This document shows, one piece after another, positions 43,034-51,443 of a stretch of 64,000 bases of DNA. Under the pieces are notes generated by a model. That model did not search any database and was not told the origin of the DNA. It worked only from the letters and a program-made list of their open reading frames with translations. How positions within the stretch are numbered: position 1 is the first letter of the stretch; each line of letters opens with the position of its first letter. The DNA lies in the NCBI GenBank assembly GCA_020723485.1, contig DYIU01000004.1, positions 257,785-321,784 of the forward strand, given 5' to 3'. The position numbers and the translations under genes are program-made. The stretch is from Acidimicrobium ferrooxidans. GTDB taxonomy: Bacteria; Actinomycetota; Geothermincolia; Fen-727; Anoxymicrobiaceae.

Positions 43034-44163
43034 TTGCCTGCCCCCTTTATCGTCTCGACGAGAGCCTCCACGCGCGTTCGCAGCTGCTCGATTGACACGG
43101 AGCCCTGCTCTATCTCGAGCTGGATCGATGGAAGACCCGCCTGGTCGAACGCCTTCTTGAGGTGCGGGTAATCGAACGCGTGAGGCTCGCAGAACTTGAA
43201 CTGCCAGAATATCGCGCCGCCGGCTCCCGCCTCTTTCGCCCTGTCGGTGAGACAGGCCGCCCTGTCCCTCTCCGGGTGGTGCTTGCAGGCGCAGGACTGC
43301 CGGTCCCACAGCCTGGCGGCTATGCTCTCGACCGGGTCGTCACCCTCGGGCGCGGGGGTGTCGAAGTACCGCCGGCCGTTGCAGAAATCGTCGTCCACCA
43401 GGGTAGCCCCCACCTCCTCCACCATCTGCATGAAATCCCACTGGTCCATGGCGGAGCCGACTCCGAACAGCCGTACCTTCCCGTCGGCCTGAGCGTTGGA
43501 CGACCTCAGGTCCTCGAGGACCTCCTCCAGGAGCGCGTTGTGCTCGACCTTCTCCATGAGGGCGCTCGAGTTGACCAGCCAGAGCGCATGGTCTCCGGGG
43601 AGGATCGACGGGTTCTCTCGGCGCAGGTCGTAGAGCTCGGAGAGGAGCGCCCGGTTGCGATTGTAGACCCTGATGCTCTCGTTCAGCGCCGCGTCGTCAA
43701 TGGGGCCGAGCTGCTCTTCCATCTTCCGGCGGAAGTGGGACAGCTCGTTGTACGCGTACTCGCGGGCGAGGTCTCCCTCGAACCTCACGGGCAGGACGAC
43801 GTCGCCATGCACCGCGAAGCCGGCGTTCAGCCGCCATATGTCCGAGAGCCTCATCATGGTGTCGCAGGTGTGGACGAAGACCGTGCCGTCCATGAACGAG
43901 AGCTCTCCCTCCAGCGCCATGTCGAGCCCGGTGCGGGCAAGGGAGCAGCAGTAGCTCTGCAGGTGCGCCCCGCTCTTCGTTATCGGGCGGTTCTCGCCCG
44001 TTATCCTGACCGGGAGCGCGCCGGCCGCGTGGAGCATCTCCTCCGGCGCCAGGCAGCAGAAGAACCCGATGACCCTGCCGCCGGTCCGCTCTTTCCAGTC
44101 CCGTGCCCGCGCGTACGGGTCATCCCTCATGTCCAGCAGCTGCTTCAACGCGTCCGAGCCCAT
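43030..44163 (-). CDS. 2-hydroxyacyl-CoA dehydratase/benzoyl-CoA reductase-type subunit (second)
   Basis: A 377-residue partner subunit. Cys residues in GFFCCLAPEEMLHAAGA, SYCCSLAR, HTCDTMMR and the diagnostic KFCEPHAFDYPHLKK near the C-terminus are the [4Fe-4S] and CoA-site features of HgdB/BcrC proteins. GSAMDQWDFMQMVEEVGATL is the typical second-domain start. It overlaps the next subunit by four bases and follows the CoA ligase by 22 bases. Two such subunits plus one activator is the arrangement of 2-hydroxyacyl-CoA dehydratases; ATP-dependent benzoyl-CoA reductase would need two ATPase subunits. Confidence 0.88.
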   Translation of the reverse strand: MGSDALKQLLDMRDDPYARARDWKERTGGRVIGFFCCLAPEEMLHAAGALPVRITGENRPITKSGAHLQSYCCSLARTGLDMALEGELSFMDGTVFVHTCDTMMRLSDIWRLNAGFAVHGDVVLPVRFEGDLAREYAYNELSHFRRKMEEQLGPIDDAALNESIRVYNRNRALLSELYDLRRENPSILPGDHALWLVNSSALMEKVEHNALLEEVLEDLRSSNAQADGKVRLFGVGSAMDQWDFMQMVEEVGATLVDDDFCNGRRYFDTPAPEGDDPVESIAARLWDRQSCACKHHPERDRAACLTDRAKEAGAGGAIFWQFKFCEPHAFDYPHLKKAFDQAGLPSIQLEIEQGSVSIEQLRTRVEALVETIKGAGN

Positions 44164-44185
44164 CAGCTCTCCTCTCGGGTCCGGG

Positions 44186-45799
44186 TCATTCCAGGTCCCT
44201 ACGTAGTATCTTACCCAGGTCGCTTTTCGGCAACTCGTCCCTGAACTCCACGACCCGCGGCACCTTGTGCTCGGACAGGTTCTCGCGCAGGAAGGCGAGC
44301 ACCTCCTCCTCCGAGAGCTCGGCGCCCGGGCGGAGCACCACGAAGGCCTTGAGGCTGTGGCCGCGGAAGTCGTCGAAGAGTCCTGTCACCGCCGCCTCCC
44401 TTATGTCCGGGTGGGTGCGCAGCACTCCTTCCACCTCGGCCGGGTAGGCCTTGAACGCCCCAGCGATGACGAGGTCTTTCATGCGGTCGATGACATAGAA
44501 GTACCCGTCGTAGTCCATCCACGCGATGTCGCCGGTATGAAGCCAGCCGTCCCGGAGCGCCCGGGCGGTGTCCTCGGGCCTGTTGTGATACCCCTTCATT
44601 AGGCAGGGGCTCTTGATGACAAGCTCGCCGGCCTTTTCGCAGAGCACCTCCCTGGTCCCTGTCTCGAGGTCGACGACCATGAAGTCGACGTCGGGGAACG
44701 GGATGCCGATGGACCCCGGCTTGTTCACCCCGCCGGCCGGGTTCGCCGACTGCGCGGTGACGGCCTCGGTGAGCCCGTATCCCTCGAGGAGCGCGGCCCC
44801 GGACAGCTCCTCGAAGCGGCTCCTGACATCCTGCGGCAGGGGCGCCGAGCCCACGAAGCAGTACTCGAGCGAGGAAAGCTCCGTGCCTGTGACGCCGGGT
44901 TGTTCGACCAGCGAAGCTATGGTCGAAGGAACACCGACGAGCACCTTCGGCCGCCCCGAGGCTATGCCTGCCACCAGCTCTTCGGGCCCTTCCCCGCGCA
45001 CGAGCACGGAGGAGGCCCCCTTGAAGAGCGGGGCGTTCATGCCCGCGCTCATGCCAAAGCTGTGGAAGAGCGGGAGCGCCGCAAGCACGGCGTCGCCCGG
45101 GCCGTATTCGACCCACGCGCCGAGCTGCATGGCGTTGGCGACCACCGCGTAGTGGGTCAGCATGACCGCCTTGGGAAGGCCCGTCGTGCCTCCCGTATAG
45201 ATGAGCACCGCGACGTCTTCCCCGGGGTCGATCTCCGGCTCGACGCAGCCGGGCCCACCGGCCGACAGGAGGTCTTCGAAGCTCAGGACGGCGGCGCCTC
45301 GAGCCCCGTCCCCGGCCCGGCCTCCCCCTCCGGCCACGATGAGCGTCTCCAGCCCGGAACCGTCCGCAAGGCCCAGCGCGGCGCCCAGGGTCCCGCCCGC
45401 GCAGATGAGGACACTGAAGCCGGAGTCCTCGACAGTGTGCGCGAGCTCCCTCTCCACCAGGGCCGGGCTGAGCATCACGGCCCGGGCTCCGGTCCTCAAG
45501 ACAGCGTAGTAGCTGACCACGATCTCCGGGACGTTGGGAAGGAATATCCCCACGCTGGAACCACTGCCCACGCCGAGGCCAGCCAGCGCGGAGGCCAGCC
45601 GCTCGACGCGGCCGGCCAGCTCGCCGAACGTGCTCTCCTGTTCGCCGCACCTGAGAGCGGTGAGGCCCGGGTCTGCCGCCGCGCGGTCCAGCACTGGCCT
45701 GTAGACCGGCACATCCGGATAATCTATCGAATGGGGGACCCTCTGGTCGTAGGAGTCGAGCCAGCGCCTCGGCCTGGAGAACGGGCCCGGTTCAACCAT
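44186..45799 (-). CDS. AMP-forming acyl/aryl-CoA ligase
   Basis: Makes a CoA thioester from a carboxylic acid, ATP and CoA. The 537 residues have LIYTGGTTGLPKAVMLTH, ALLEGYGLTEAV, LHTGDIAWMDYDGYFYVIDR and the catalytic lysine region PKSDLGKILRR at the C-terminus, as in 4-coumarate/aryl-CoA ligases. It lies three bases from the activator gene and 22 bases before the dehydratase subunits, so it most likely prepares the substrate for them. The acid may be aromatic or a 2-hydroxy acid. Confidence 0.92.
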   Translation of the reverse strand: MVEPGPFSRPRRWLDSYDQRVPHSIDYPDVPVYRPVLDRAAADPGLTALRCGEQESTFGELAGRVERLASALAGLGVGSGSSVGIFLPNVPEIVVSYYAVLRTGARAVMLSPALVERELAHTVEDSGFSVLICAGGTLGAALGLADGSGLETLIVAGGGGRAGDGARGAAVLSFEDLLSAGGPGCVEPEIDPGEDVAVLIYTGGTTGLPKAVMLTHYAVVANAMQLGAWVEYGPGDAVLAALPLFHSFGMSAGMNAPLFKGASSVLVRGEGPEELVAGIASGRPKVLVGVPSTIASLVEQPGVTGTELSSLEYCFVGSAPLPQDVRSRFEELSGAALLEGYGLTEAVTAQSANPAGGVNKPGSIGIPFPDVDFMVVDLETGTREVLCEKAGELVIKSPCLMKGYHNRPEDTARALRDGWLHTGDIAWMDYDGYFYVIDRMKDLVIAGAFKAYPAEVEGVLRTHPDIREAAVTGLFDDFRGHSLKAFVVLRPGAELSEEEVLAFLRENLSEHKVPRVVEFRDELPKSDLGKILRRDLE

Positions 45800-45802
45800 G
45801 GC

Positions 45803-46585
45803 TCAAGCGCTCCCGCCCAGGCGCTCGGCCGCGATTATCGCCGCCCCCAGGGCCCCTGTATGCTGGGGCATCTCCGGCACCAGTATCGCCGAGTCGAACC
45901 GCTTCTCGAGAGCGCTCACCACGCCCCGGTTGCGGGCGACCCCGCCCGTCATGACAATCTTCTGCTCGACCGGTATCCTGACAGCCATGGAGTAGATGCG
46001 GGAGGCTATCGCCTGGTGGATACCCGCCACGATGTCCTTCTTGCTCACGCCTTCGGCGACCCGCGACACCACTTCGCTCTCTGCGAACACCGTGCAGACG
46101 CTGCTTATCGCCGCGGGGGCCTCGGACTCGAGGGAAAGCTCCCCCAGGTCGTCCAGCTCAATCTCCAGGGCGTGCGCCATGACCTCGAGGAACCTGCCGG
46201 TCCCCGCCGAGCACTTGTCGTTCATCACGAAGTCGAGGACCTTTCCCCTGTCGTCGATCGCTATGGCTTTCGAGTCCTGCCCTCCCAGGTCGATGACGGT
46301 GTGCGCCTCGGGAGTCGTGAAATGGGCTCCCCTGGCGTGGCAGGTTATCTCGGTGACCTTCTCCTCGGTGAAATCGGCGGCGAGCCGACCGTAACCCGTA
46401 GCCACTATCAGTCCCAGGCCCCCCTCGGAAACGCCTGCCTCCTCGAGCGCCATCTCGAGCGCCCGCCTTCCCGACGCCCGGCTGTTGTGCCCGGTGAGGA
46501 CCAGGCTGGTGCCCAGCAGCGCGCCGTCCTCGAGCACGACCGCCTTAGCGGTGAGCGACCCTATGTCAACCCCGGCAACGGGCAT
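45803..46585 (-). CDS. Dehydratase/benzoyl-CoA reductase activator ATPase (HgdC/BadF family)
   Basis: A 260-residue homodimeric ATPase of the ASKHA fold that injects a low-potential electron into the dehydratase. VDIGSLTAKAV at the start and VIDLGGQDSKAIAID near 97-111 are the nucleotide motifs, and TGGVARNRGVV comes near the end. The cluster-binding cysteines shared across the dimer are C125 (NDKCSAGTGRF) and C164 (SSVCTVFAES). The ATG at 46585 has GGAG at a proper distance; the open frame above it is spurious. It begins the four-gene cassette just after a terminator. Confidence 0.92.
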   Translation of the reverse strand: MPVAGVDIGSLTAKAVVLEDGALLGTSLVLTGHNSRASGRRALEMALEEAGVSEGGLGLIVATGYGRLAADFTEEKVTEITCHARGAHFTTPEAHTVIDLGGQDSKAIAIDDRGKVLDFVMNDKCSAGTGRFLEVMAHALEIELDDLGELSLESEAPAAISSVCTVFAESEVVSRVAEGVSKKDIVAGIHQAIASRIYSMAVRIPVEQKIVMTGGVARNRGVVSALEKRFDSAILVPEMPQHTGALGAAIIAAERLGGSA

Positions 46586-46618
46586 GTTTCTCCTCTCGTC
46601 ATCGAGCTTTCCCGGTGA

Positions 46619-46624
46619 ATTATA
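46619..46624 (-). promoter_or_regulatory. -10 box upstream of the activator gene
   Basis: TATAAT on the minus strand (46624-46619), 33 bases before the activator start and downstream of the NifU-like gene's terminator. No clear -35 box is visible. Confidence 0.4.
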
Positions 46625-46650
46625 TCGGAAGCGGCCCGGCGGGCGCGCAC

Positions 46651-46683
46651 AAAAAAGGGGCGGCACGCGCACGCGCCACCCCT
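46651..46683 (-). terminator. Intrinsic terminator of the NifU-like gene
   Basis: On the minus strand a 12-bp GC-rich stem (arm AGGGGTGGCGCG, loop TGCG) is followed by TTTTTT. It ends the NifU-like transcript before the activator gene, so the latter needs its own promoter. Confidence 0.88.
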
Positions 46684-46702
46684 CCAGGTCGGCTCGACCG
46701 GT

Positions 46703-46924
46703 TTAGACCGAAACAACTTCCTTTATATCCGGGATCTCTTCCTTGAGCTTGGCCTCGATGCCACGCTTCAGGGTCATCGTCGCCATCGGGCAGCCGCCAC
46801 AGGCACCCGTAAGCCTGACCTTGACGATACCGTCGTCGACCTCGAGCAGTTCCACATCGCCGCCGTCGCGCTGAAGCATGGGCCTGACCTTGTCAAGGAC
46901 GCCCTGTACCTCTTCCTTTGTCAT
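46703..46924 (-). CDS. NifU C-terminal-like Fe-S carrier protein
   Basis: A 73-residue single-domain protein carrying a transient [4Fe-4S] cluster between two subunits. C42 and C45 are in [12 protein letters not shown], the Nfu signature, and the segment [20 protein letters not shown] is the usual opening. It is a compact Nfu without the N-terminal degenerate domain. It may deliver clusters to the dehydratase cassette just downstream, though a terminator separates their transcripts. Confidence 0.93.
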   Translation of the reverse strand: MTKEEVQGVLDKVRPMLQRDGGDVELLEVDDGIVKVRLTGACGGCPMATMTLKRGIEAKLKEEIPDIKEVVSV

Positions 46925-47066
46925 CTAACGAACCCCTTTCTCCTGCCAGCAGCACGAGTCTGTGGTCAACTTCTTCAAGACAGATATTAACCCTACCGTA
47001 AAGATAGAAAAATGACAAATGTCAACGGAGCCCCGACCGGACACGATGCCCCGGTTCGTTGTAGAA

Positions 47067-47101
47067 TGCAACATCGGGGTCAGGTCATTTTGTTGCGTTT
47101 T
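47067..47101. repeat. REP-like single arm, copy 5
   Basis: One arm only: GCAACATCGGGGTCAGGTCA followed by TTTTGTTGCG, with short complementary ends but no opposite arm within 100 bases. It lies between the divergent NifU-like and UlaG-like genes, 41 bases before the latter. Confidence 0.8.
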
Positions 47102-47142
47102 TAACTCGTTCGAGAGAGCGAACCACTCGAGGGAGGTCCCAC

Positions 47143-47949
47143 ATGACCGACGTGGTGTTCCAGTGGCTCGGTACGGCGGGGTTCAGGATTGAGCACGAGG
47201 ACAAGGTGCTCCTCATCGACCCATTCCTCAGCAGGACCCCGAATGCCCGTCCCACACAGGAACTGCGCCCTGCCGATCTCGCCGACGCCGAGCTCATCTT
47301 CGTGTCCCACGGGCACTTCGACCACCTGGCGGACGTCCCGGCGATAGTCGAGGCCTCGGGGGCGCAGGTCTTCTGCTCGCAGGTCTCGGCTTCGACCCTC
47401 CTGAAGCATGGCGTACCGAGTTCAGCCATCAGGCAGGTGACCGGCGGCGATACTTTTGATTTCGGAACCTTCTCGGTGGCGGTCGCGGCGAGCAGGCACG
47501 TCCGTTTCGACGCCAGGCTCGTCCTGACGACCCTGCCCGGGATACTGAAGGATGTCGGCATCATGCGTGAACTCAGAGGTTGGCCCGCCGGCCCGGTGCT
47601 AATTCACTCGTTCGACTTCGGAGGGATGAAGGTCACTCACATGGGGAGCCTGGGGACGAAGCCGGAAGAGGTCGCAGGTCTCGGCCTGACTGAGCCGAGA
47701 CCAGACATCCTGATGCCGCCCCTCCAGGGCCACACCGACATCTGCAGCCGGGCGGCCGCCCTCACGGCCGCCGTCAATCCTCGAGCGGTCGTCCCCCAGC
47801 ACCACGACGACTTCTCCCCTCCCATAAGCCGCGCGGTGGACATCGAGCCGTTCAGGTCGGAAGTGGCGCGCCTGCTGCCGGACTGCGCATACTACGAGCC
47901 GGTGATGAACCGGAGGTTCACGGCCGCGGAGGTCTTGGAGAGCTCCTGA
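47143..47949 (+). CDS. Metallo-beta-lactamase-fold hydrolase (UlaG-like)
   Basis: A 268-residue cytosolic metallohydrolase. The metal motif SHGHFDHL gives H56, H58, D60 and H61. WLGTAGFRIEHEDKVLLIDP is the typical UlaG/RNase Z-like opening. A late histidine (QGHTDICSRA, PQHHDD) could complete the second metal site. Substrate unknown; members act on lactones or phosphodiesters. Its start is just downstream of REP-like copy 5. Confidence 0.88.
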   Translation: MTDVVFQWLGTAGFRIEHEDKVLLIDPFLSRTPNARPTQELRPADLADAELIFVSHGHFDHLADVPAIVEASGAQVFCSQVSASTLLKHGVPSSAIRQVTGGDTFDFGTFSVAVAASRHVRFDARLVLTTLPGILKDVGIMRELRGWPAGPVLIHSFDFGGMKVTHMGSLGTKPEEVAGLGLTEPRPDILMPPLQGHTDICSRAAALTAAVNPRAVVPQHHDDFSPPISRAVDIEPFRSEVARLLPDCAYYEPVMNRRFTAAEVLESS

Positions 47950-47960
47950 CGCCCGCCCTA

Positions 47961-47987
47961 AGTCCCCCATCCCCGCGCGGGTGGGAC
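47961..47987. terminator. Imperfect hairpin between convergent genes
   Basis: An imperfect dyad (AGTCCC to GGGACT, about 27 bases, one bulge) separates the two convergent MBL-fold genes. It lacks a long T-run, so termination is only probable. Confidence 0.45.
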
Positions 47988-47994
47988 TCCGGGA

Positions 47995-48873
47995 TCAGGT
48001 GCGGAGCCAGCGGTCGCCGTCGCGGGCGGCCAGCCCGAGCCGCTCCAGGCGCGCGAGGTGCTTGGAAGCCATGTTCCACTCGAACAGCTCGAAGAGCTGC
48101 GGCGGTTCCCAGCGCCTCCGGTAGATGAGCGCCTCCGATACTATCTCCTCGCGGGTCCTCGGCCGCGAGAGGAACTCGAGCAGCCGCTCGTCACGCTCGT
48201 ATATCACTCCGGCGAACGCATCCAGCCGGTCCCGGATATCTCCCTGGAGCACCCCCTTCCCGTGTGATGTGTACCAGGTGTCGGCCTCCAGGGCCTTCAG
48301 CTTCTCGATGGAGTCCAGGAACGCGTCCACGTCCGAGCCCCTGTTCGCGTACCACGGTCCGAAGCTGCCCAGCTCTATGTCGGCCAGGAACACGGCCCCC
48401 TTCTCGACGAAATGAACGCACATGTGGCCGGCTGTATGGCCTGGAGCATGTATGAACCGGAGGGTGTTCATGCCCAGGCAGAGCTCGTCACGGTCTTCCA
48501 CCCTGAGCGCGACGTGCCTCTCGGTCCAGTTCCAGCGCTCCCGGACCGTGCTCTTCCATATATCAAACCACGGCGCGTCATCAACGCCCGTCGCCCGCGC
48601 CAGCTCGTCCAGGTCCTCTATCGCCGGGGCGTCGACGGCGCTCGCCAGCAGTTCGGCGCCATTGAACAGGGAGTCGTACCGGGTGTGGTCGATATGGTAG
48701 TGGGAGTTAACCACGATCCCGATGCCTTTTTCCCGGTGCAGGCCCTCGAGCTCGTCGCGCTTCGTCGCAGGATCGATTACCGCCGGGAGTTCGTCATCGA
48801 CGAACAGGCAGTGGGAGTCCGGGAACCGAGCGCGGTTGTCCCCGTCTATGAAGACTATGTCACCTGATGCCAT
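47995..48873 (-). CDS. Metallo-beta-lactamase-fold hydrolase with C-terminal helical domain
   Basis: A 292-residue protein. The metal motif NSHYHIDH gives H58, H60, D62 and H63; the later ligands are HAPGHTAGH and DIELGSF. After the MBL core (to about residue 215) comes a helical segment (RPRTREEIVSEALIYRRRW, KHLARLERLGLA) similar to the winged-helix tail of LACTB2/glyoxalase II-like enzymes. Substrate unknown, perhaps a thioester or hydroxyacyl compound. REP-like copy 6 lies directly upstream of the start. Confidence 0.88.
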   Translation of the reverse strand: MASGDIVFIDGDNRARFPDSHCLFVDDELPAVIDPATKRDELEGLHREKGIGIVVNSHYHIDHTRYDSLFNGAELLASAVDAPAIEDLDELARATGVDDAPWFDIWKSTVRERWNWTERHVALRVEDRDELCLGMNTLRFIHAPGHTAGHMCVHFVEKGAVFLADIELGSFGPWYANRGSDVDAFLDSIEKLKALEADTWYTSHGKGVLQGDIRDRLDAFAGVIYERDERLLEFLSRPRTREEIVSEALIYRRRWEPPQLFELFEWNMASKHLARLERLGLAARDGDRWLRT

Positions 48874-48886
48874 GCCGGTTCTCTGC

Positions 48887-48962
48887 CGGGGTCAGGTCGT
48901 TTTGTTGCGGGGCGAGGCCGCCGGGGCGTGAGGGCAAAATGCAACAAAACGACCTGACCCCG
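48887..48962. repeat. REP-like inverted pair, copy 6
   Basis: Perfect 22-base arms at 48887-48908 and 48941-48962 (GGGGTCAG head, inner arm GTCGTTTTGTTGC) around a 32-base GC-rich spacer. Compared with copies 1 and 3, ACTTT is changed to GTTTT on one arm with the matching change on the other. It lies between two co-directional minus-strand genes. Confidence 0.9.
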
Positions 48963-48970
48963 ATTTTGCA

Positions 48971-50647
48971 TCAGAGGCCGAGCTTGCCCGGGTTCATTAT
49001 GCCTGCCGGGTCGAGCGCCTTCTTAATCCCGCGCAGCAGCTCCATGCCCTGAGGCCCGTATTCCTGTTCGAACCAGGGTGCGTGCTCGTAGCCCACGCCG
49101 TGGTGGTGAGTAATGGTGCCTCCGTTCGCGAGGATGGTGTCGCCCGCCTTCTTCTTGAGGTGCTCCCACTGCTCGATCTCACGGCCCTCCGCTATCTTGC
49201 CCAGGAAGATGAAGTAGAGGCTCGAGCCCGTCTCGTAGGAGTGCGACAGGTGGCAGGTGACTACCGACTTCGAGTCGTAATCGGCGAGCGCCTCCCGGAT
49301 GGCCTTCTTGGTCTCGCGGTAGAGCGGCATTATGTTGCTCCAGGTGGTGGAGGTCTCCAGCGTGTCTGTCATGACGCCCCAGCCGAACATGATGTCACGC
49401 AGGTACGGGTGGTCGTAACGCCCGTGATACCACTCGAGCCCCGTGCTCTTGCCCAGCGGCATGGCGCCGTTCCTCCGGCAGATCGACTGTATCCGCTTCA
49501 TGCGTCCGGCGGCCTCGACCTTCTTCCCCTCACAGCCCAGCACCGCGAATGCGCCGGTGTAGAACGAGTACCCCAGCTTCTCCAGCAGGCCGAGCGCTCC
49601 CTGGATGGCCTTCTCCTTGTTCGGGTTGCTCGACGGCTTGCGCACCTGCATGGCGAACGCGCTCTCCTCTGCATCGGAGATGCGTATGGTCTCGGGGACG
49701 TGGCCCTTCTGGAGCATCTCGCGCACGGACTGGACGCCACCCTCGAACTCCTTGAACAGCAGGCCGCGGTAGTCGTAGACCTCGGGGAGCGGCCGCACCT
49801 TCATGGTAGCCTCGGTGATGATGCCCAGGGTGCCCTCCGAGCCGCAGATGATGCGGTCCAGGTCGGGGCCGGTGGCCTCAGCCGGCACCGTCCGCGTCTC
49901 GATCACCCCGCGTGGAGTCACCATGCGGACCGACTCGACCATCTCCTCTATCTTGCCGTACCCGGTCGACTGGCGCCCGGCGCCGCGGCTGGCTATCCAG
50001 CCTCCCAGCCCGCTGAACAGGAACGACTCGGGGGCATGCCCCATGTAGAGACCCCGCTTCGCGAGCTCCTGCTCGAGCTCGGGGCCCCAGATGCCCGCCT
50101 CGAACCGCGCGGTCCTGCTCTCGGGGTCGGCGCGCAGGAGCCTGTCCATGCGACGCAGGTCGACGGTCACAGCGCCGGCGAGACCTTCCGCCGCGAGGGG
50201 CTCGATGCCCCCCACGACGCTTGAGCCGCCGCAGAACGGCACGACCGCCAGGGATTCGGCCTCGGCGAGCTTCAGTATCTGGACGACCTCGTCCTCAGAC
50301 CCGGGATAGACCACGGCGTCGGTAGGGTTCGCCACCTCTCCCATCCGGGCTTTGACGCAGTCGCGGTAGCTCTTGCCCACGCTGTGGTAGATGCGGTCCT
50401 TCCTGGAGGTGGAGACGTTGTCCTCGCCGACTATCTTCGAGAGGGCCTCCAGGGACTTGGCCTTAAGACGCGTCTTGCGCAGCTTGACCGATTCCAGGTC
50501 GGGGTCGGGCTCCCGCACCTTCTCAACCTTTATGTCGAGCTTCTCCTCCAGGAACGGTATGTAGGTCGGCCGTTGCTCGACCGGGTAAGTCTTGCCCGTG
50601 TCTCCCCAGCCCCACCAGCGCGTCTCTATTTCGTTTGACTTCGGCAT
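48971..50647 (-). CDS. FAD-binding oxidase of the alkyl-dihydroxyacetone-phosphate synthase type
   Basis: A 558-residue flavoprotein of the VAO/PCMH family. The N-terminal ETRWWGWGDTGK, FAD-binding VVPFCGGSSVVGG, ICGSEGTLGIITEATM and the C-terminal active-site THHHGVGYEHAPW resemble alkyl-DHAP synthase, which exchanges the acyl group of acyl-DHAP for an alkyl ether, more than D-lactate or glycolate oxidases. Bacterial homologues have been proposed to make ether lipids, but the reaction is unproven here. The ATG at 50647 gives the family N-terminus. Confidence 0.85.
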   Translation of the reverse strand: MPKSNEIETRWWGWGDTGKTYPVEQRPTYIPFLEEKLDIKVEKVREPDPDLESVKLRKTRLKAKSLEALSKIVGEDNVSTSRKDRIYHSVGKSYRDCVKARMGEVANPTDAVVYPGSEDEVVQILKLAEAESLAVVPFCGGSSVVGGIEPLAAEGLAGAVTVDLRRMDRLLRADPESRTARFEAGIWGPELEQELAKRGLYMGHAPESFLFSGLGGWIASRGAGRQSTGYGKIEEMVESVRMVTPRGVIETRTVPAEATGPDLDRIICGSEGTLGIITEATMKVRPLPEVYDYRGLLFKEFEGGVQSVREMLQKGHVPETIRISDAEESAFAMQVRKPSSNPNKEKAIQGALGLLEKLGYSFYTGAFAVLGCEGKKVEAAGRMKRIQSICRRNGAMPLGKSTGLEWYHGRYDHPYLRDIMFGWGVMTDTLETSTTWSNIMPLYRETKKAIREALADYDSKSVVTCHLSHSYETGSSLYFIFLGKIAEGREIEQWEHLKKKAGDTILANGGTITHHHGVGYEHAPWFEQEYGPQGMELLRGIKKALDPAGIMNPGKLGL

Positions 50648-50694
50648 GACGTCTCTCACTCTCCTCTTCAAAACAGGCCCCGCGGTCGGAGGTC

Positions 50695-51000
50695 CTACTG
50701 GCCCTCCTTCATCTTCTTAATCTCTTTCTCGACCATGCGCTCGCGCCTGGCCAGGTTTCGACCGCCCGAAAGGTAGGCCACGATGTGGCTGGCGAGGCCG
50801 ATGCCCCATCCCGCCATCACCCAGATGAACCACGGGTATCCCGCGCCGGTGAGCGCCCACACCACGACGAGAAAGCCGTTCACAATCACGTAGCTGCCGA
50901 TGTGCTGGAACAGGTGGATGCGGTCCTGGACGCGCTTCTCGGCCCGATCCCGGAGCTCCTCCTCCTCCGTCGGGGGAGCCTGCTGAATCTGTTCGTCCAT
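50695..51000 (-). CDS. 2TM-domain membrane protein
   Basis: A 101-residue small membrane protein. A charged N-terminal helix (EEEELRDRAEKRVQDRIHLF) is followed by two transmembrane helices near 34-52 (GSYVIVNGFLVVVWALTGAG) and 57-78 (FIWVMAGWGIGLASHIVAYL), then a basic tail. This is the 2TM domain layout (PF13239), often fused to histidine kinases or found as a short stand-alone gene. It lies directly downstream of a response regulator gene. Confidence 0.85.
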   Translation of the reverse strand: MDEQIQQAPPTEEEELRDRAEKRVQDRIHLFQHIGSYVIVNGFLVVVWALTGAGYPWFIWVMAGWGIGLASHIVAYLSGGRNLARRERMVEKEIKKMKEGQ

Positions 51001-51068
51001 GCGGCGACTCCTTTCTGCAAAACGCAGGATTCACTTAACGGCGCCCGACCCGGTGATGCACGGCCGGT

Positions 51069-51443
51069 TCAGGAGCCCAGGAATTTCTTTACCACGCGGT
51101 TGAGGTCCGAGACCTCGATGGGCTTCAGGAGGAAGGCGTCGGCTCCGACCTCGGACATCTTCTCGCGGGTGTCCGCCGCGACGCTCGCGGTGATGGCCAC
51201 GACCGGTATGTCGCTGGTCCGCGCCGTCTCCTTGATCAGCCTGCAGACCTCGTTTCCCGAGAGGCCGGGGAGCAGAACATCGAGAAGGACCATGTCCGGG
51301 CGGTCGCTCTCGATCTTCTCCAGGCACTCTTTGCCGTCACGCGCCACGCCGACCTCGTAGCCCATCCTCTCCAGGACCACCCGGTAGGTCGTGACCACGT
51401 CCTCGTTGTCGTCGACTATCAGGATCTTCTTGGAATCAGCCAT
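51069..51443 (-). CDS. Single-domain response regulator
   Basis: A 124-residue CheY-like receiver without an output domain. Acidic pocket D11/D12 (IVDDN), phosphoacceptor D55 (MVLLDVLLPG), a threonine in AITAS and the lysine of LLKPIE are all present. It overlaps the end of the histidine kinase gene by eight bases, so this is the cognate pair. With no DNA-binding part it must act through protein contacts. Confidence 0.93.
   Translation of the reverse strand: MADSKKILIVDDNEDVVTTYRVVLERMGYEVGVARDGKECLEKIESDRPDMVLLDVLLPGLSGNEVCRLIKETARTSDIPVVAITASVAADTREKMSEVGADAFLLKPIEVSDLNRVVKKFLGS

Noticed and set aside
41825..46585. ATP-dependent benzoyl-CoA reductase operon
   Set aside because: Only one BadF-type ATPase and two large subunits are present; the classical reductase has two ATPase subunits and a dedicated ferredoxin, neither seen here.
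47020..47025. TTGACA on the minus strand upstream of the NifU-like gene as a promoter
   Set aside because: The -35 is perfect, but at a 17-base spacing the -10 would be TTTACG, too weak to list.
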